The position numbers and the translations under genes were made by a program. Of a stretch of 64,000 nt of DNA, positions 15,113-23,465 are shown in pieces; the stretch's first letter is position 1; each line of letters begins with the position of its first letter. A model generated the notes under the pieces. That model was not told where the DNA came from. It made no database searches and was given only the letters and a program-made list of their open reading frames with translations. The DNA is from Erysipelotrichaceae bacterium OPF54 (GTDB lineage: Bacteria > Bacillota_I > Bacilli_A > Erysipelotrichales > Erysipelotrichaceae), in assembly GCA_022834735.1 (NCBI GenBank), contig BQKD01000001.1, forward strand, positions 1,961,659 to 2,025,658. Reading direction: 5' to 3'.

Positions 15113-17842
15113 TTATTCTTTTTCTAAAATTGCCGCGCAGCGATCGCACAAACCATCTTCGTGATCGCTTTCCGTATAATTCCAGCAGCGAGGACAAACA
15201 TGTCCTTTTGCTTTATCGACTTCGATCTCGCAAACTTCGAACGGAGTAAGAGGACCATCGACAAATTCAACCTTTGAAACGATCAGCCACTGGGCAGCGT
15301 TCGGAACGATCCGTTCGAACAATCGTTTTGTTTCTTCGTTCAGACGAATTTTCAGCGAAGCCTCCAGCGACTTCTTGATCAGTCCGTTGGCACGCGCGAT
15401 CTCAAGAGCCTTGAGAACATCCTTGCGAACCGCAAGCAGCTGATCCATCTCATGAACGAGCCGGCCAGCATCACAGTCAACATCCACCTTGACAAATTCG
15501 CTCAAATGGATCGATTCTTCATCAAAATGCATGAAGTCATTGATTTCTTCTGTCGTATGACAAAGGATCGGAGCCCACAGACGTGTCAGGACATCAAGGC
15601 ACAAATAAAGCACAGTCTGAACCTGCCGGCGTGCCGGATCATCCTCGTTAAGGATATATAAAATGTCTTTTGTATAATCAAGATAATACGCAGACAGTTC
15701 ATTGGTCATAAAGTTCGTCAATGTGCTCACGACATCCGCAAAACGGTATTCATCGTAGGCATCCAGGCAAACATCAGCCACCTTGTTCAGCTTAACAAGA
15801 ATGTATTTGTTCAGATCGGACAGATCGTTTGTCGGGACTAGATCCGCTTTGGCAAATGTATTGTTGTCAAGATTGGCCATCAGGAACCGGAACGTATTGC
15901 GCACTTTGCGGTAGTTCTCGGAAACCTGTTTCAAAATATTCTGTCCCATCGAGCAGTCTGCCTGATAGTCGACACTCGTTGCCCACAGACGTAAAATGTC
16001 CGCTCCATATTTTTTCGTGATCTCTCCGGGCGCCACCGCATTCCATTGCGACTTGGACATTTTCACGCCCTTTTCATCCATGACAAAGCCATGGGAAAGA
16101 ACTTGTTTATACGGCGCTTTTCCGTAAACTGCCGTACCGACGATCAAAGACGAATTGAACCAGCCCCGATACTGATCGGATCCTTCGAAATAAAGATCGG
16201 CAGGATATCCGAGCCCGCGCTCGATCATCGCTCCTGTATGAGAGGAACCCGAATCGAACCACACATCCATCGTATCGGTTTCCTTGCGGAAAATACCGTT
16301 AGGCGAATGCTCGTTCGTATATCCTTCAGGAAGCAGTTCATCCGCCTCTTTCTCGAACCAGATATTGGAGCCATGTTCTGCGAACAGTTCAGCCACATGA
16401 TCGAATACAGCCTGATCCATGATCGGCGTGTCATCCTCCCCGTAGAAAATCGGGATCGGAACGCCCCATGCGCGCTGACGCGAAATACACCAGTCGCCAC
16501 GGTCCGCGATCATATTATGCATTCGGCCTTCGCCCCATGCCGGAACCCAGCTGATCGAATGGATCTGCTCAAGCAGAAGATCGCGGATCTTGTCGATCGA
16601 AGCAAACCATTGCGTAGTGGCGCGGAAAATGATCGGTTTTTTCGTACGCCAGTCATGAGGATAGGAGTGCGTAATAAAGGTCAGGTTCAGCAGCGCACCG
16701 AGTTCATCGAGCTTCTGCGTAACCACTTTATTAGCATCTTCTACATATAAGCCTGCCAGATCTTCTCCTGTGCTTTCCATCAGTTTTCCCTGTTCATCGA
16801 CATTGACATCCATTTCCAGACCGTAGCGCATTCCTGTATTGAAGTCATCCACACCAAAAGCCGGAGCCGTATGGACACATCCTGTACCAGCATCAGCTGT
16901 TACATAATCGGCGAGAACGACAAGACTTTCACGCTCAGGATACAAAGGATGAACTGTAGTGATCCCTTCCAGCTCTTTTCCTTTGAACGTCTTTACGACA
17001 CGATATTCTTTCACATCAAATTTCGGCATCAGATCTTCGACCAGCTCATTCAATACGACAAGTTTGCCATGATCCGTATCCACAAGCGCATATTCCATAT
17101 TCGGATGCAGCGCGATCGCCTTGTTGCCAGGAATCGTCCACGGAGTGGTGGTCCAGATCACAAAACTGTCTTCCGTATCCAGCACACCTTTTCCGTCTTT
17201 CACATTGAATTTGACAAAAATGGTCGGAGACTTGATGTCTTTATATTCCACTTCCGCTTCCGCAAGCGCCGACTCGCTCGACGGAGACCAGTAGACCGGC
17301 TTCAGACCTTTGTAGATCAGACCGTCCATAGCCATTTTTCCGAAGATCTTGATCTGTTCCGCCTCAAAATCCTTTGTCAATGTGATATACGGATGATCAT
17401 AATCTCCAATGCTTCCTAGCGAAAGGAAGCCGGCTTTCTGTTTGGCAACCTGTTCCATCGCATAGTCATAGCAGATCTTGCGGAACTCGGCAATTCCCAT
17501 CTTCTTGCGGTCGAACCCGAGTTTTGTTACGGCCGTTTCGATCGGAAGACCATGTGTATCCCACCCCGGAATATACGGAACCTTGTATCCTTCCATAAAT
17601 TTCGACTTGTTGATCACATCCTTTAGGATCTTGTTGAGCGCATGTCCTAAATGAATATCCCCATTGGCATATGGAGGACCATCATGCAAAACGAAAGGTT
17701 TTGCGTTTTCGCGGCGGGCCAGCATCTTGTCATACAGACGCTCCTCTTCCCATCGCTGCTGATATTTCGGCTCTTTTTTTGTCAGATTTCCACGCATCTC
17801 GAAGCCTGTTTTCGGCATATGCAGCGTATCTTTGTAATCCAT
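15113..17842 (-). CDS. ileS: Isoleucyl-tRNA synthetase
   Basis: A 909-residue class Ia synthetase charging tRNA-Ile, with a proofreading domain. PPYANGDIHLGHALNK near residue 55 holds the HIGH motif, and KMSKS near 590 follows the WNAVAPG region. The CP1 editing insertion lies in between. The C-terminal zinc ribbon CPRCWNYTESDHEDGLCDRC ends the protein. The ribosome binding site GGAGGG lies 8 nt upstream. It is preceded by a T-box with an AUC specifier. Confidence 0.97.
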   Translation of the reverse strand: MDYKDTLHMPKTGFEMRGNLTKKEPKYQQRWEEERLYDKMLARRENAKPFVLHDGPPYANGDIHLGHALNKILKDVINKSKFMEGYKVPYIPGWDTHGLPIETAVTKLGFDRKKMGIAEFRKICYDYAMEQVAKQKAGFLSLGSIGDYDHPYITLTKDFEAEQIKIFGKMAMDGLIYKGLKPVYWSPSSESALAEAEVEYKDIKSPTIFVKFNVKDGKGVLDTEDSFVIWTTTPWTIPGNKAIALHPNMEYALVDTDHGKLVVLNELVEDLMPKFDVKEYRVVKTFKGKELEGITTVHPLYPERESLVVLADYVTADAGTGCVHTAPAFGVDDFNTGMRYGLEMDVNVDEQGKLMESTGEDLAGLYVEDANKVVTQKLDELGALLNLTFITHSYPHDWRTKKPIIFRATTQWFASIDKIRDLLLEQIHSISWVPAWGEGRMHNMIADRGDWCISRQRAWGVPIPIFYGEDDTPIMDQAVFDHVAELFAEHGSNIWFEKEADELLPEGYTNEHSPNGIFRKETDTMDVWFDSGSSHTGAMIERGLGYPADLYFEGSDQYRGWFNSSLIVGTAVYGKAPYKQVLSHGFVMDEKGVKMSKSQWNAVAPGEITKKYGADILRLWATSVDYQADCSMGQNILKQVSENYRKVRNTFRFLMANLDNNTFAKADLVPTNDLSDLNKYILVKLNKVADVCLDAYDEYRFADVVSTLTNFMTNELSAYYLDYTKDILYILNEDDPARRQVQTVLYLCLDVLTRLWAPILCHTTEEINDFMHFDEESIHLSEFVKVDVDCDAGRLVHEMDQLLAVRKDVLKALEIARANGLIKKSLEASLKIRLNEETKRLFERIVPNAAQWLIVSKVEFVDGPLTPFEVCEIEVDKAKGHVCPRCWNYTESDHEDGLCDRCAAILEKE

Positions 17843-17862
17843 GCTTTTTTCCCTCCTGAAAT

Positions 17863-18085
17863 AAAAAAAAAAGACATCCTCATTCCAAGGACGTCAAAAA
17901 CGCGGTACCACCATTGGTTCCCGGATCATCGTGTTCCGGGCACTCATCAGGATAACGGCCTGTTCCGGGCAAACCTACTCGATGTTCGGAATGCCGGCTC
18001 GAAAGGGATACCTTCCGCTTTTTCCATCACGCTCTCTCACCAGTACGAACGCTCTCTGATCATGGTCCAATGCGGACGACGCGTC
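17863..18085 (-). promoter_or_regulatory. T-box riboswitch of ileS (Ile specifier AUC)
   Basis: On the minus strand TGGTGGTACCGCG lies at 17901-17913, followed by the terminator GACGTCCTT...GAGGATGTC and a T run at 17863-17872. The specifier segment reads GGTATCCCTTTCGAGC, aligning with GAATACACCTTGGAGC of the tyrS leader, hence AUC. The leader starts close to the ylmH stop; I see no clear promoter in the gap. Confidence 0.88.
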
Positions 18086-18096
18086 TTTCTCATTGC

Positions 18097-18834
18097 CTAA
18101 ATATATTTTTCGAACCGCAGCATCAGCCGGTCTTTCCTCGTTCTGCCGGAAGTTTCCAGCAGGCGAAACCGCCCGGTCCTGCGAATTGAAACAAAGTCAT
18201 TATTGCACAATTGAATATTTTCATCAAGCACAATATCATTAACTTTCACAAAACCCTGTTTGATCATCATCTTGGCTTTTGCACGCGAACAATGCGCCAG
18301 AGCCGAAACGACAGCATCCAGCCTTGTCCCAGCCACGTTGATCGTAACGACCTCCCGCTCCATATTCAGATCATCGTCCGGCCGGGAAATATGGAACGAA
18401 ACCGGATGGCGCCCGATCTGGGTCAGATTCGTACAAATGTATTCAGCCATGGAATGCACGCAGAACACGAACAGACGATCCTCTTTCACGATCAGATCGC
18501 CAAGCTGATCCCGCTCGATCCCAAGATGCATCAGACTACCAAGCAGGTCTTTATGAGAAAGCTTTTTGCCGAACCGATCGTCATAATCTGCTTTTAAAAC
18601 GGAAACGTGTGCCTTGTCCTCCCATTCAAACGGCGAAAAAAAGGCTGCTTTGCGCTCCGCCTTTTCATACCCTCCGAAAAATGTCAGTTCGAGCTTGCTG
18701 CCAACCAGATCTTTCACGATCGATTGTTCTGTCAAGGTCAGAAAATCCGTTTCGACCGGCATGTTCCATCGTTCGCTCTGGCTGATCAGATCATTCATTT
18801 TTGCTATAAACAACTCATGTCCGCGATAATACAT
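18097..18834 (-). CDS. ylmH: YlmH-like S4-domain RNA-binding protein
   Basis: A 245-residue protein. An N-terminal RRM-like region (MYYRGHELFIAKMNDLI onward) is followed by a C-terminal S4 domain from about residue 170 (LDAVVSALAHCSRAKAKMMIKQGFVKVNDIV). YlmH lies in the division/ylm cluster of Firmicutes next to sepF, as here, and in Bacillus has been linked to stalled 50S subunits in ribosome quality control. Two adjacent ATG codons follow GGAGG; the second (18834) has the better spacing (6 nt). A terminator-like hairpin separates it from sepF. Confidence 0.9.
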   Translation of the reverse strand: MYYRGHELFIAKMNDLISQSERWNMPVETDFLTLTEQSIVKDLVGSKLELTFFGGYEKAERKAAFFSPFEWEDKAHVSVLKADYDDRFGKKLSHKDLLGSLMHLGIERDQLGDLIVKEDRLFVFCVHSMAEYICTNLTQIGRHPVSFHISRPDDDLNMEREVVTINVAGTRLDAVVSALAHCSRAKAKMMIKQGFVKVNDIVLDENIQLCNNDFVSIRRTGRFRLLETSGRTRKDRLMLRFEKYI

Positions 18835-18847
18835 CATCCACCTCCAC

Positions 18848-18877
18848 AAAAAAAGCCAATCCAGACGGAAAGGCTGT
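18848..18877 (-). terminator. Terminator between sepF and ylmH
   Basis: Minus-strand hairpin AGCC-TT-TCC/GGA-TT-GGCT followed by seven T, ending just before the ylmH ribosome binding site. It may be partial. Confidence 0.7.
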
Positions 18878-18900
18878 TTCTTTACATTGTTTGATAAGCT

Positions 18901-19341
18901 TTACGCTTCGTCCATATCCTCGGTATCACCTAAAGAAATCGTTCCGGAAACACCGATTGCCTGAGGAGAGCATAAAATAACGTTCTGTCCGATTTTCTGG
19001 ATCTTTCCGTCAAGCGCGAAAACAACACCTGTAAGGAAATCGATTGTACGCTGCGCGTACTCGCGATCCAGCTTGTGCAGATTGACAACTACAGCACGTC
19101 CTTCTTTTAAACGAAGTCCAACTTCTTCGGCTTCGCCAAAGCTTCTCGGTTCAAATAAAACCATTTTTGTATTTGGATTCAAAGTGGATGCATTCGAACG
19201 TGTTTTTGGTCTTTCATATTGACTTTGAGGTTCAACATCTACTTCATTTTTGTGAACAGGCTGAGTTTCATAAGCAGGTGCTTCTGCTTCATCTTCATCG
19301 ATCGGAGCGATGTATTCTTTAACTTTAGCAATAAATCCCAT
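18901..19341 (-). CDS. sepF: Cell division protein SepF
   Basis: A 146-residue FtsZ-ring partner that tethers FtsZ to the membrane and organises septum formation. The N-terminal amphipathic helix MGFIAKVKEYI binds membrane, an acidic, Pro-rich linker follows, and the C-terminal SepF domain starts near residue 62 (MVLFEPRSFGEAEEVGLRL, VNLHKLDREYAQRTIDFLTGVVFALDG). The start at 19341 has AAGGAGG 7 nt before it, and a TATAAT -10 at 19367-19372. A longer reading frame upstream overlaps this promoter. Confidence 0.95.
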   Translation of the reverse strand: MGFIAKVKEYIAPIDEDEAEAPAYETQPVHKNEVDVEPQSQYERPKTRSNASTLNPNTKMVLFEPRSFGEAEEVGLRLKEGRAVVVNLHKLDREYAQRTIDFLTGVVFALDGKIQKIGQNVILCSPQAIGVSGTISLGDTEDMDEA

Positions 19342-19540
19342 GTGACAAACCTCCTTATCGTACATAATTATAACACAAATAGTCCGGTTCAAATGCAGTA
19401 AACGCATACTTTGAAACGCATTCATGTGTGTCCTGAGTCATGGATTATGTAATTTAATTTCACTGGAAATGAGCAATGTGCATTGCTTATATGACTATAA
19501 CACACAACTTAAAAATTAAAAACTAAAAATTTAAAAAACT

Positions 19541-19562
19541 AAAAAGCCCGATTTCTCGGGCC
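19541..19562 (-). terminator. Terminator of hpf
   Basis: CCCGAGAAATCGGGCTTTTT on the minus strand: a 5-bp GC stem with a short loop and T run, immediately after the hpf stop. Confidence 0.88.
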
Positions 19563-19569
19563 TTATGGC

Positions 19570-20103
19570 TTATTCTGTTTCGATCAGACCGTATCCGCCG
19601 TCGTGTCTTCTGTAAACGACCGCGATCTTGTTCGTTTCGTCATCTGTGTAAATAAAGAAATCATGACCGAGCAGTTCCATTTTCGTGATCGCTTCATCCA
19701 GCGACATCAGCTCAGGTACCAGCGATTTTGTACGAACGATCTCATCGTCGCTGACCTCTTCTTCATCAAAAAGTTCCAGGTCAAGGAACGCTTCGGAAAG
19801 CGGATGCGAATTTTTCTTGGTGATCCGTGTTTTCTGGCGCCGGATCTGATCCTCGAGCTTATCGATCGCACGGTCGATCGCTCTGTAAAGATCGTCGTCC
19901 GCTACTTCGGTACGCAGGATCGCAAATTTTGTAGGAATCGTAATTTCAATTTTCTGTTTTGTTGGGTACGTACGAATCAAAACATTGGCAGTATCGTTTT
20001 CATCAATGATGAAATACTTGTTGAGGACATTCAGCTTCTTTTTGATCTTATCCGAGATGGCCTCCGTAACAGTGATGTTTTTTCCGACAATATTGACTTT
20101 CAT
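19570..20103 (-). CDS. hpf: Long-form ribosome hibernation promoting factor
   Basis: A 177-residue HPF (RaiA/YvyD family). The N-terminal domain (1-100) binds the 30S decoding region, and the C-terminal domain (from about 125, LMSLDEAITKMELLGHDFFIYTDDETNKIAVVYRRHDGGYGLI) dimerises to form 100S ribosomes in stationary phase. The start at 20103 follows GGAGG by 8 nt; an upstream TTG in frame is not needed. TAAAAT lies about 50 bp upstream, and a near-consensus cre site lies beyond it at 20189-20202. Confidence 0.95.
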   Translation of the reverse strand: MKVNIVGKNITVTEAISDKIKKKLNVLNKYFIIDENDTANVLIRTYPTKQKIEITIPTKFAILRTEVADDDLYRAIDRAIDKLEDQIRRQKTRITKKNSHPLSEAFLDLELFDEEEVSDDEIVRTKSLVPELMSLDEAITKMELLGHDFFIYTDDETNKIAVVYRRHDGGYGLIETE

Positions 20104-20188
20104 ACTCAATACCTCCTATATATTTATGAGAGGATCACTGATCTTCTCCCTGATTTAATTTTAGCACAATATATCAAAAATGCGAATG

Positions 20189-20202
20189 TATAAGCGCTTT
20201 CA
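20189..20202 (-). promoter_or_regulatory. Candidate cre (CcpA) site upstream of hpf
   Basis: Minus-strand TGAAAGCGCTTATA matches the cre consensus TGWAARCGYTWNCW at 13 of 14 positions. It lies upstream of the presumed hpf -10 (TAAAAT, near 20152-20157). It could also act on the divergent DAHP synthase promoter. Confidence 0.5.
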
Positions 20203-20280
20203 TTTGCGAAAGACAAAATAACATCCATTTTCGACAAAACTATTGACAATTGAAAACTTTTGAAAATGTGCAGGAAAATC

Positions 20281-20309
20281 TTTTCATTTTTACCGATTTC
20301 GGTTAAACT
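20281..20309 (+). promoter_or_regulatory. Promoter of the DAHP synthase leader
   Basis: TTTTCA (20281-20286), 17 bp, TAAACT (20304-20309). The ATG of the candidate leader peptide follows after exactly 6 nt, the same spacing as at other leaderless starts in the window. Confidence 0.5.
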
Positions 20310-20315
20310 AGAACC

Positions 20316-20351
20316 ATGAATCCATCAAAATATTACCGATTTTACAACTGA
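20316..20351 (+). CDS. Candidate Tyr/Phe attenuator leader peptide
   Basis: An 11-residue ORF, M-N-P-S-K-Y-Y-R-F-Y-N, ends in TGA. Four of the 11 residues are aromatic (three Tyr, one Phe), the end products of the pathway started by the downstream DAHP synthase. It has no ribosome binding site and would be translated from a leaderless transcript. The TGA overlaps the 5' arm of a hairpin (ACACCGCA with TGCAGGTGT near 20390-20399), and a terminator follows at 20403-20435. This is the layout of transcription attenuation by ribosome stalling; the competing folds were not computed. Confidence 0.55.
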   Translation: MNPSKYYRFYN

Positions 20352-20402
20352 CACCGCATAGATCAAACAAAATCATTGTTTGAATTTTTGTGCAGGTGTT
20401 TT

Positions 20403-20435
20403 AAAAAGCATTTCATCACACGAAATGCTTTTTTC
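20403..20435 (+). terminator. Attenuator terminator before DAHP synthase
   Basis: AAAAGCATTTC/GAAATGCTTTT hairpin with a loop ATCACAC and six T, ending 33 nt before the aroF start codon. Confidence 0.82.
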
Positions 20436-20467
20436 TTTGGAGATTCATATCAAGGAGGAGAAAAATC

Positions 20468-21481
20468 ATGATCATCACATTAAAAAAGGATGCCCCGCAA
20501 GCTGAGATCAACAAGCTCGTCAAACGATTCGAAAACATGGATCTGCAGGTCACCATGATCCAGGGAGCCAATTACAACGTTTTCGGTCTTGTCGGCGACA
20601 CATCCAAAGTCGACAAAAAAAACGTACAGGCCAACCCGATCGTAACCAACGTGCAGCGTGTCGCTCAGCCCTACAAGCTCGCCAACCGCATGTTCCATCC
20701 GGAAGATACCATCGTCAATGTGGACGGGATCCAGATCGGCGGAAAAAAGATCGCGCTCATTGCCGGTCCATGTTCTGTCGAAAGCGAAGAGCAGATCGTC
20801 CGCATTGCCGAAGAAGTCAAGGAATGCGGCGCCGACATGCTGCGCGGCGGCGCCTATAAGCCAAGAACATCCCCTTACGCATTCCAGGGCCTGGGCACCG
20901 AAGGCATCATGGATCTGGTGAGCGCCAGGGAAAAAACCGGACTGCCGATCGTATCGGAACTGATGTCGGCCGACAAGATCGACGAATTCATCGAAAATGT
21001 CGATATCATTCAGATCGGCGCACGCAATATGCAGAATTTCGACCTGCTCAAAGCAGTCGGACGCACAAATAAGCCTGTCCTTTTGAAACGCGGCCTATGC
21101 AATACGATCGAGGAATGGATCATGGCTGCCGAATACATCATGGCCGAAGGCAATATGAACGTCATCTTCTGCGAACGCGGCATCCGCACATTCGAAACCT
21201 ATACAAGAAATACGCTCGATCTTGCTGTCATCCCGATCATCAAGGAACGTACCCATCTGCCGATCATCATCGATCCAAGCCACGCAGCCGGCGACTACAA
21301 GCTGATCGAATCCCTTTCTCTGGCTGCCATTGCAGCCGGTGCCGACGGACTGATCATCGAAGTGCATGACGATCCGGAAAATGCCTGGTCGGATGGCGCG
21401 CAGAGCCTCAAACCGGAACGCTTCAAGGACCTTGTTGCCAAAGGAAAAGCGATCGCCCATGTAGTTGGCCGTTCCCTATGA
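20468..21481 (+). CDS. aroF: 3-deoxy-7-phosphoheptulonate (DAHP) synthase
   Basis: A 337-residue type I-beta DAHP synthase, condensing phosphoenolpyruvate and erythrose 4-phosphate to start the shikimate pathway. Residues 1-70 form the ferredoxin-like regulatory domain known from Thermotoga-type enzymes that binds Tyr/Phe. The barrel has IAGPCSVESEEQ near 98, RGGAYKPRTSPYAFQG near 135, IGARNMQNFDLL near 186, and IIDPSHAAGDY near 265, with metal and substrate ligands. The ribosome binding site AGGAGG is well placed. The stop overlaps the next gene (ATGA). A Tyr/Phe attenuator lies upstream. Confidence 0.95.
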   Translation: MIITLKKDAPQAEINKLVKRFENMDLQVTMIQGANYNVFGLVGDTSKVDKKNVQANPIVTNVQRVAQPYKLANRMFHPEDTIVNVDGIQIGGKKIALIAGPCSVESEEQIVRIAEEVKECGADMLRGGAYKPRTSPYAFQGLGTEGIMDLVSAREKTGLPIVSELMSADKIDEFIENVDIIQIGARNMQNFDLLKAVGRTNKPVLLKRGLCNTIEEWIMAAEYIMAEGNMNVIFCERGIRTFETYTRNTLDLAVIPIIKERTHLPIIIDPSHAAGDYKLIESLSLAAIAAGADGLIIEVHDDPENAWSDGAQSLKPERFKDLVAKGKAIAHVVGRSL

Positions 21482-22440
21482 AAAAGGCAAACCAGGTCAA
21501 AGACAATCCGTTTCCCTATTCCCATACGAACAAACGGTACTACACGATCGACCATTATTTTCAAAACAAATACCATGCCAAGACAGCCAAGGTCCCTCTC
21601 CATGCCGGCTTTACGTGTCCGAACCGGGACGGCACCAAAGGAAGAGGGGGCTGCGCCTTTTGTTCGGAACTTGGTTCAGGCGATACGATCCTGGCATATC
21701 ACGACACGTTGCAGCAGCAATACGAGCTGGGTCTGGCACGCATGCGCAGCAAATGGCCCGATTGCATCGGGATCGCTTATTTCCAGTCTTTTACCAACAC
21801 CTATGCGCCGCTCGATACGCTAAAAAAGCTGTACGATCCCTTTTTCGAACGCAGCGATGTGGCCGGAGTATGTATTGCCACCAGAGCCGATTGTCTCGAT
21901 GATGAAATGATCGCCTATTTTGCCGAAAAAGCACAGCACAAAGAAGTATGGATCGAGCTGGGCCTGCAGAGCATTCACGACCAGACCATGGACCGGCTCA
22001 ACCGGGGCCACAGTTCGCAGATCGTTTTCGATGTGATCGAAAGGCTGAAGCCAACACCAGTAAAAACCTGCGTCCATCTGATCAATTCGCTTCCGGGAGA
22101 AACCGAAGAAATGATGCTCGAAACCGTACAGAAGATGGCAGACATCCATCCGGACGCGATTAAGATCCATATGCTGCATGTCATACAAAATTCAGCTCTA
22201 GGCCGTCTGTATAACAGCCATCCCTTTCCCTTAATGAGCGAGAAGGAATATGTGGACCTTGTGGTGAAGCAGCTCGAACTGCTTCCTCAGGATATGATCA
22301 TCGAACGTCTGACAGGCGATGCGCTCAAGGAAGAGCTCATCGCCCCGGCGTGGACATTAAAAAAGACCATCGTTCTCAATGATATCGATAAACGGATGGT
22401 CGAGCTCGATACGTATCAGGGGAAATGCTATAAGGCATAA
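21478..22440 (+). CDS. Radical SAM protein, TIGR01212/YtqA type
   Basis: A 320-residue radical SAM protein of the YhcC/YtqA group, function unknown. The cluster motif is atypical and family-specific: FTCPNRDGTKGRGGCAFC near residue 46, where the cysteines bind the [4Fe-4S] cluster with S-adenosylmethionine. FQSFTNTYAP near 103 and LGLQSIHDQTMDRLNRGH near 160 are further family signatures. The start overlaps the aroF stop (ATGA), so it is coupled. Its end overlaps the convergent hydrolase by 13 bp. No link to aromatic synthesis is known to me. Confidence 0.9.
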   Translation: MKKANQVKDNPFPYSHTNKRYYTIDHYFQNKYHAKTAKVPLHAGFTCPNRDGTKGRGGCAFCSELGSGDTILAYHDTLQQQYELGLARMRSKWPDCIGIAYFQSFTNTYAPLDTLKKLYDPFFERSDVAGVCIATRADCLDDEMIAYFAEKAQHKEVWIELGLQSIHDQTMDRLNRGHSSQIVFDVIERLKPTPVKTCVHLINSLPGETEEMMLETVQKMADIHPDAIKIHMLHVIQNSALGRLYNSHPFPLMSEKEYVDLVVKQLELLPQDMIIERLTGDALKEELIAPAWTLKKTIVLNDIDKRMVELDTYQGKCYKA

Positions 22441-23348
22441 GTGTCGATCCATTGCTTCAGGGTCGAAAAGTACAGTTCGGGATCCTTGCAGCGTGCCGTA
22501 GCATGCTCTCCTCCCTCAATGAGCAGGAGCTGCTTAGGATAATTAGCATAATGGTACAGTTTATACACCATATAGGTCGGCACAAAATCATCCTTCGTAC
22601 CGTGAATGAACAGGATCGGAATATGGGAGTGCTGGACCGCTTTTAACGGATCGGCATCCTTGAAAGCGAAGCCGCCGCGGATGCGCGTGATCCAGTCGGC
22701 CACATAAAGGATCGGAAATGGCGGCAGATGCGAAATCTTCTTGAGCTGATAGGCAAACTCGTCCCAGGCGCTCGTATATCCGCAGTCTTCGATGCACGTT
22801 TTAACATTCGATGGCAGGTTCCTGCCAAGGCTCATCATGACTGTCGCGGCTCCCATCGAGACCCCGTACAGCACGATCGTGCAGTCCGGATCCTGCGACA
22901 CGATATAGTCGATCCAGTCGGCTACATCTTCGCTTTCATAGCAGCCCATGCTGATGACATTGCCTTCGCTCTTGTTATGGGCGCGCTGCGAGACCTGGAG
23001 AACGCTGTATCCTTCTTCGAGAAAAAAGTCTGCCACGTCCACCAGTTCGCCGTTGCGTCCCATATAGCCATGGGCCAGCACGGCCCACTTGTGTGTATGA
23101 AGATCGACCGCGATCCCGTGCAGCTTCAGTCCCTGGCGGTTTGTCAAATAGACATCTTTCGGGTTGTATCTTAAAAAAACATTTTCATATTTTCTCGTTC
23201 GTTCGTCCATGATGATCGGTCCGGTAATATACTGCTTATCATTTTTCATATTCAGACAGATATTATAAAAAACCTGACCAATCAGAAATAAGATGAGTGC
23301 GATCACAAGAAGGATGATCAAAACGATCACGATCCACATAAGAATCAC
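22428..23348 (-). CDS. Membrane-anchored alpha/beta hydrolase
   Basis: A 306-residue alpha/beta-hydrolase fold protein. One N-terminal membrane helix (residues 3-27) anchors it. The nucleophile elbow is YGVSMGAATVM near 165, the Asp is in FIHGTKDDFVPT near 250, and the His is in IEGGEHATA near 283, a complete Ser-Asp-His triad. HGYMGRNGELVD near 93 gives the oxyanion hole. The catalytic domain is clearly related to the hydrolase at 49.3-50.3 kb (both have GxSMGAATVM and EDCGYTSA). TATAAT and AGAGGTG lie upstream. The substrate is unknown, probably an ester. Confidence 0.88.
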   Translation of the reverse strand: MILMWIVIVLIILLVIALILFLIGQVFYNICLNMKNDKQYITGPIIMDERTRKYENVFLRYNPKDVYLTNRQGLKLHGIAVDLHTHKWAVLAHGYMGRNGELVDVADFFLEEGYSVLQVSQRAHNKSEGNVISMGCYESEDVADWIDYIVSQDPDCTIVLYGVSMGAATVMMSLGRNLPSNVKTCIEDCGYTSAWDEFAYQLKKISHLPPFPILYVADWITRIRGGFAFKDADPLKAVQHSHIPILFIHGTKDDFVPTYMVYKLYHYANYPKQLLLIEGGEHATARCKDPELYFSTLKQWIDTYAL

Positions 23349-23410
23349 CTCTTGAAAAAATTATAGCATCATCTAGGGGAAGATTACTTTCTAAAACTCA
23401 AAGAATTAGA

Positions 23411-23460
23411 AAAAGCGGAAGCTTTCCGGTCCATATGGCCGCATGCTTCCGCTTTATTTT
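23411..23460 (-). terminator. Terminator of tyrS
   Basis: AAAGCGGAAGC/GCTTCCGCTTT stem with a further inner GGCC-containing loop and T-rich flanks on both strands; it lies directly after the tyrS stop. Confidence 0.85.
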
Positions 23461-23465
23461 ACCTG

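Noticed and set aside
16046..16750. A 234-codon plus-strand frame opposite ileS
   Set aside because: Shadow of the ileS coding sequence; no start signals and no recognisable domain.
18097..18849. Start of ylmH at the TTG of the longest frame
   Set aside because: That codon lies upstream of and inside the GGAGG ribosome binding site; the ATG at 18834 or 18837 fits.
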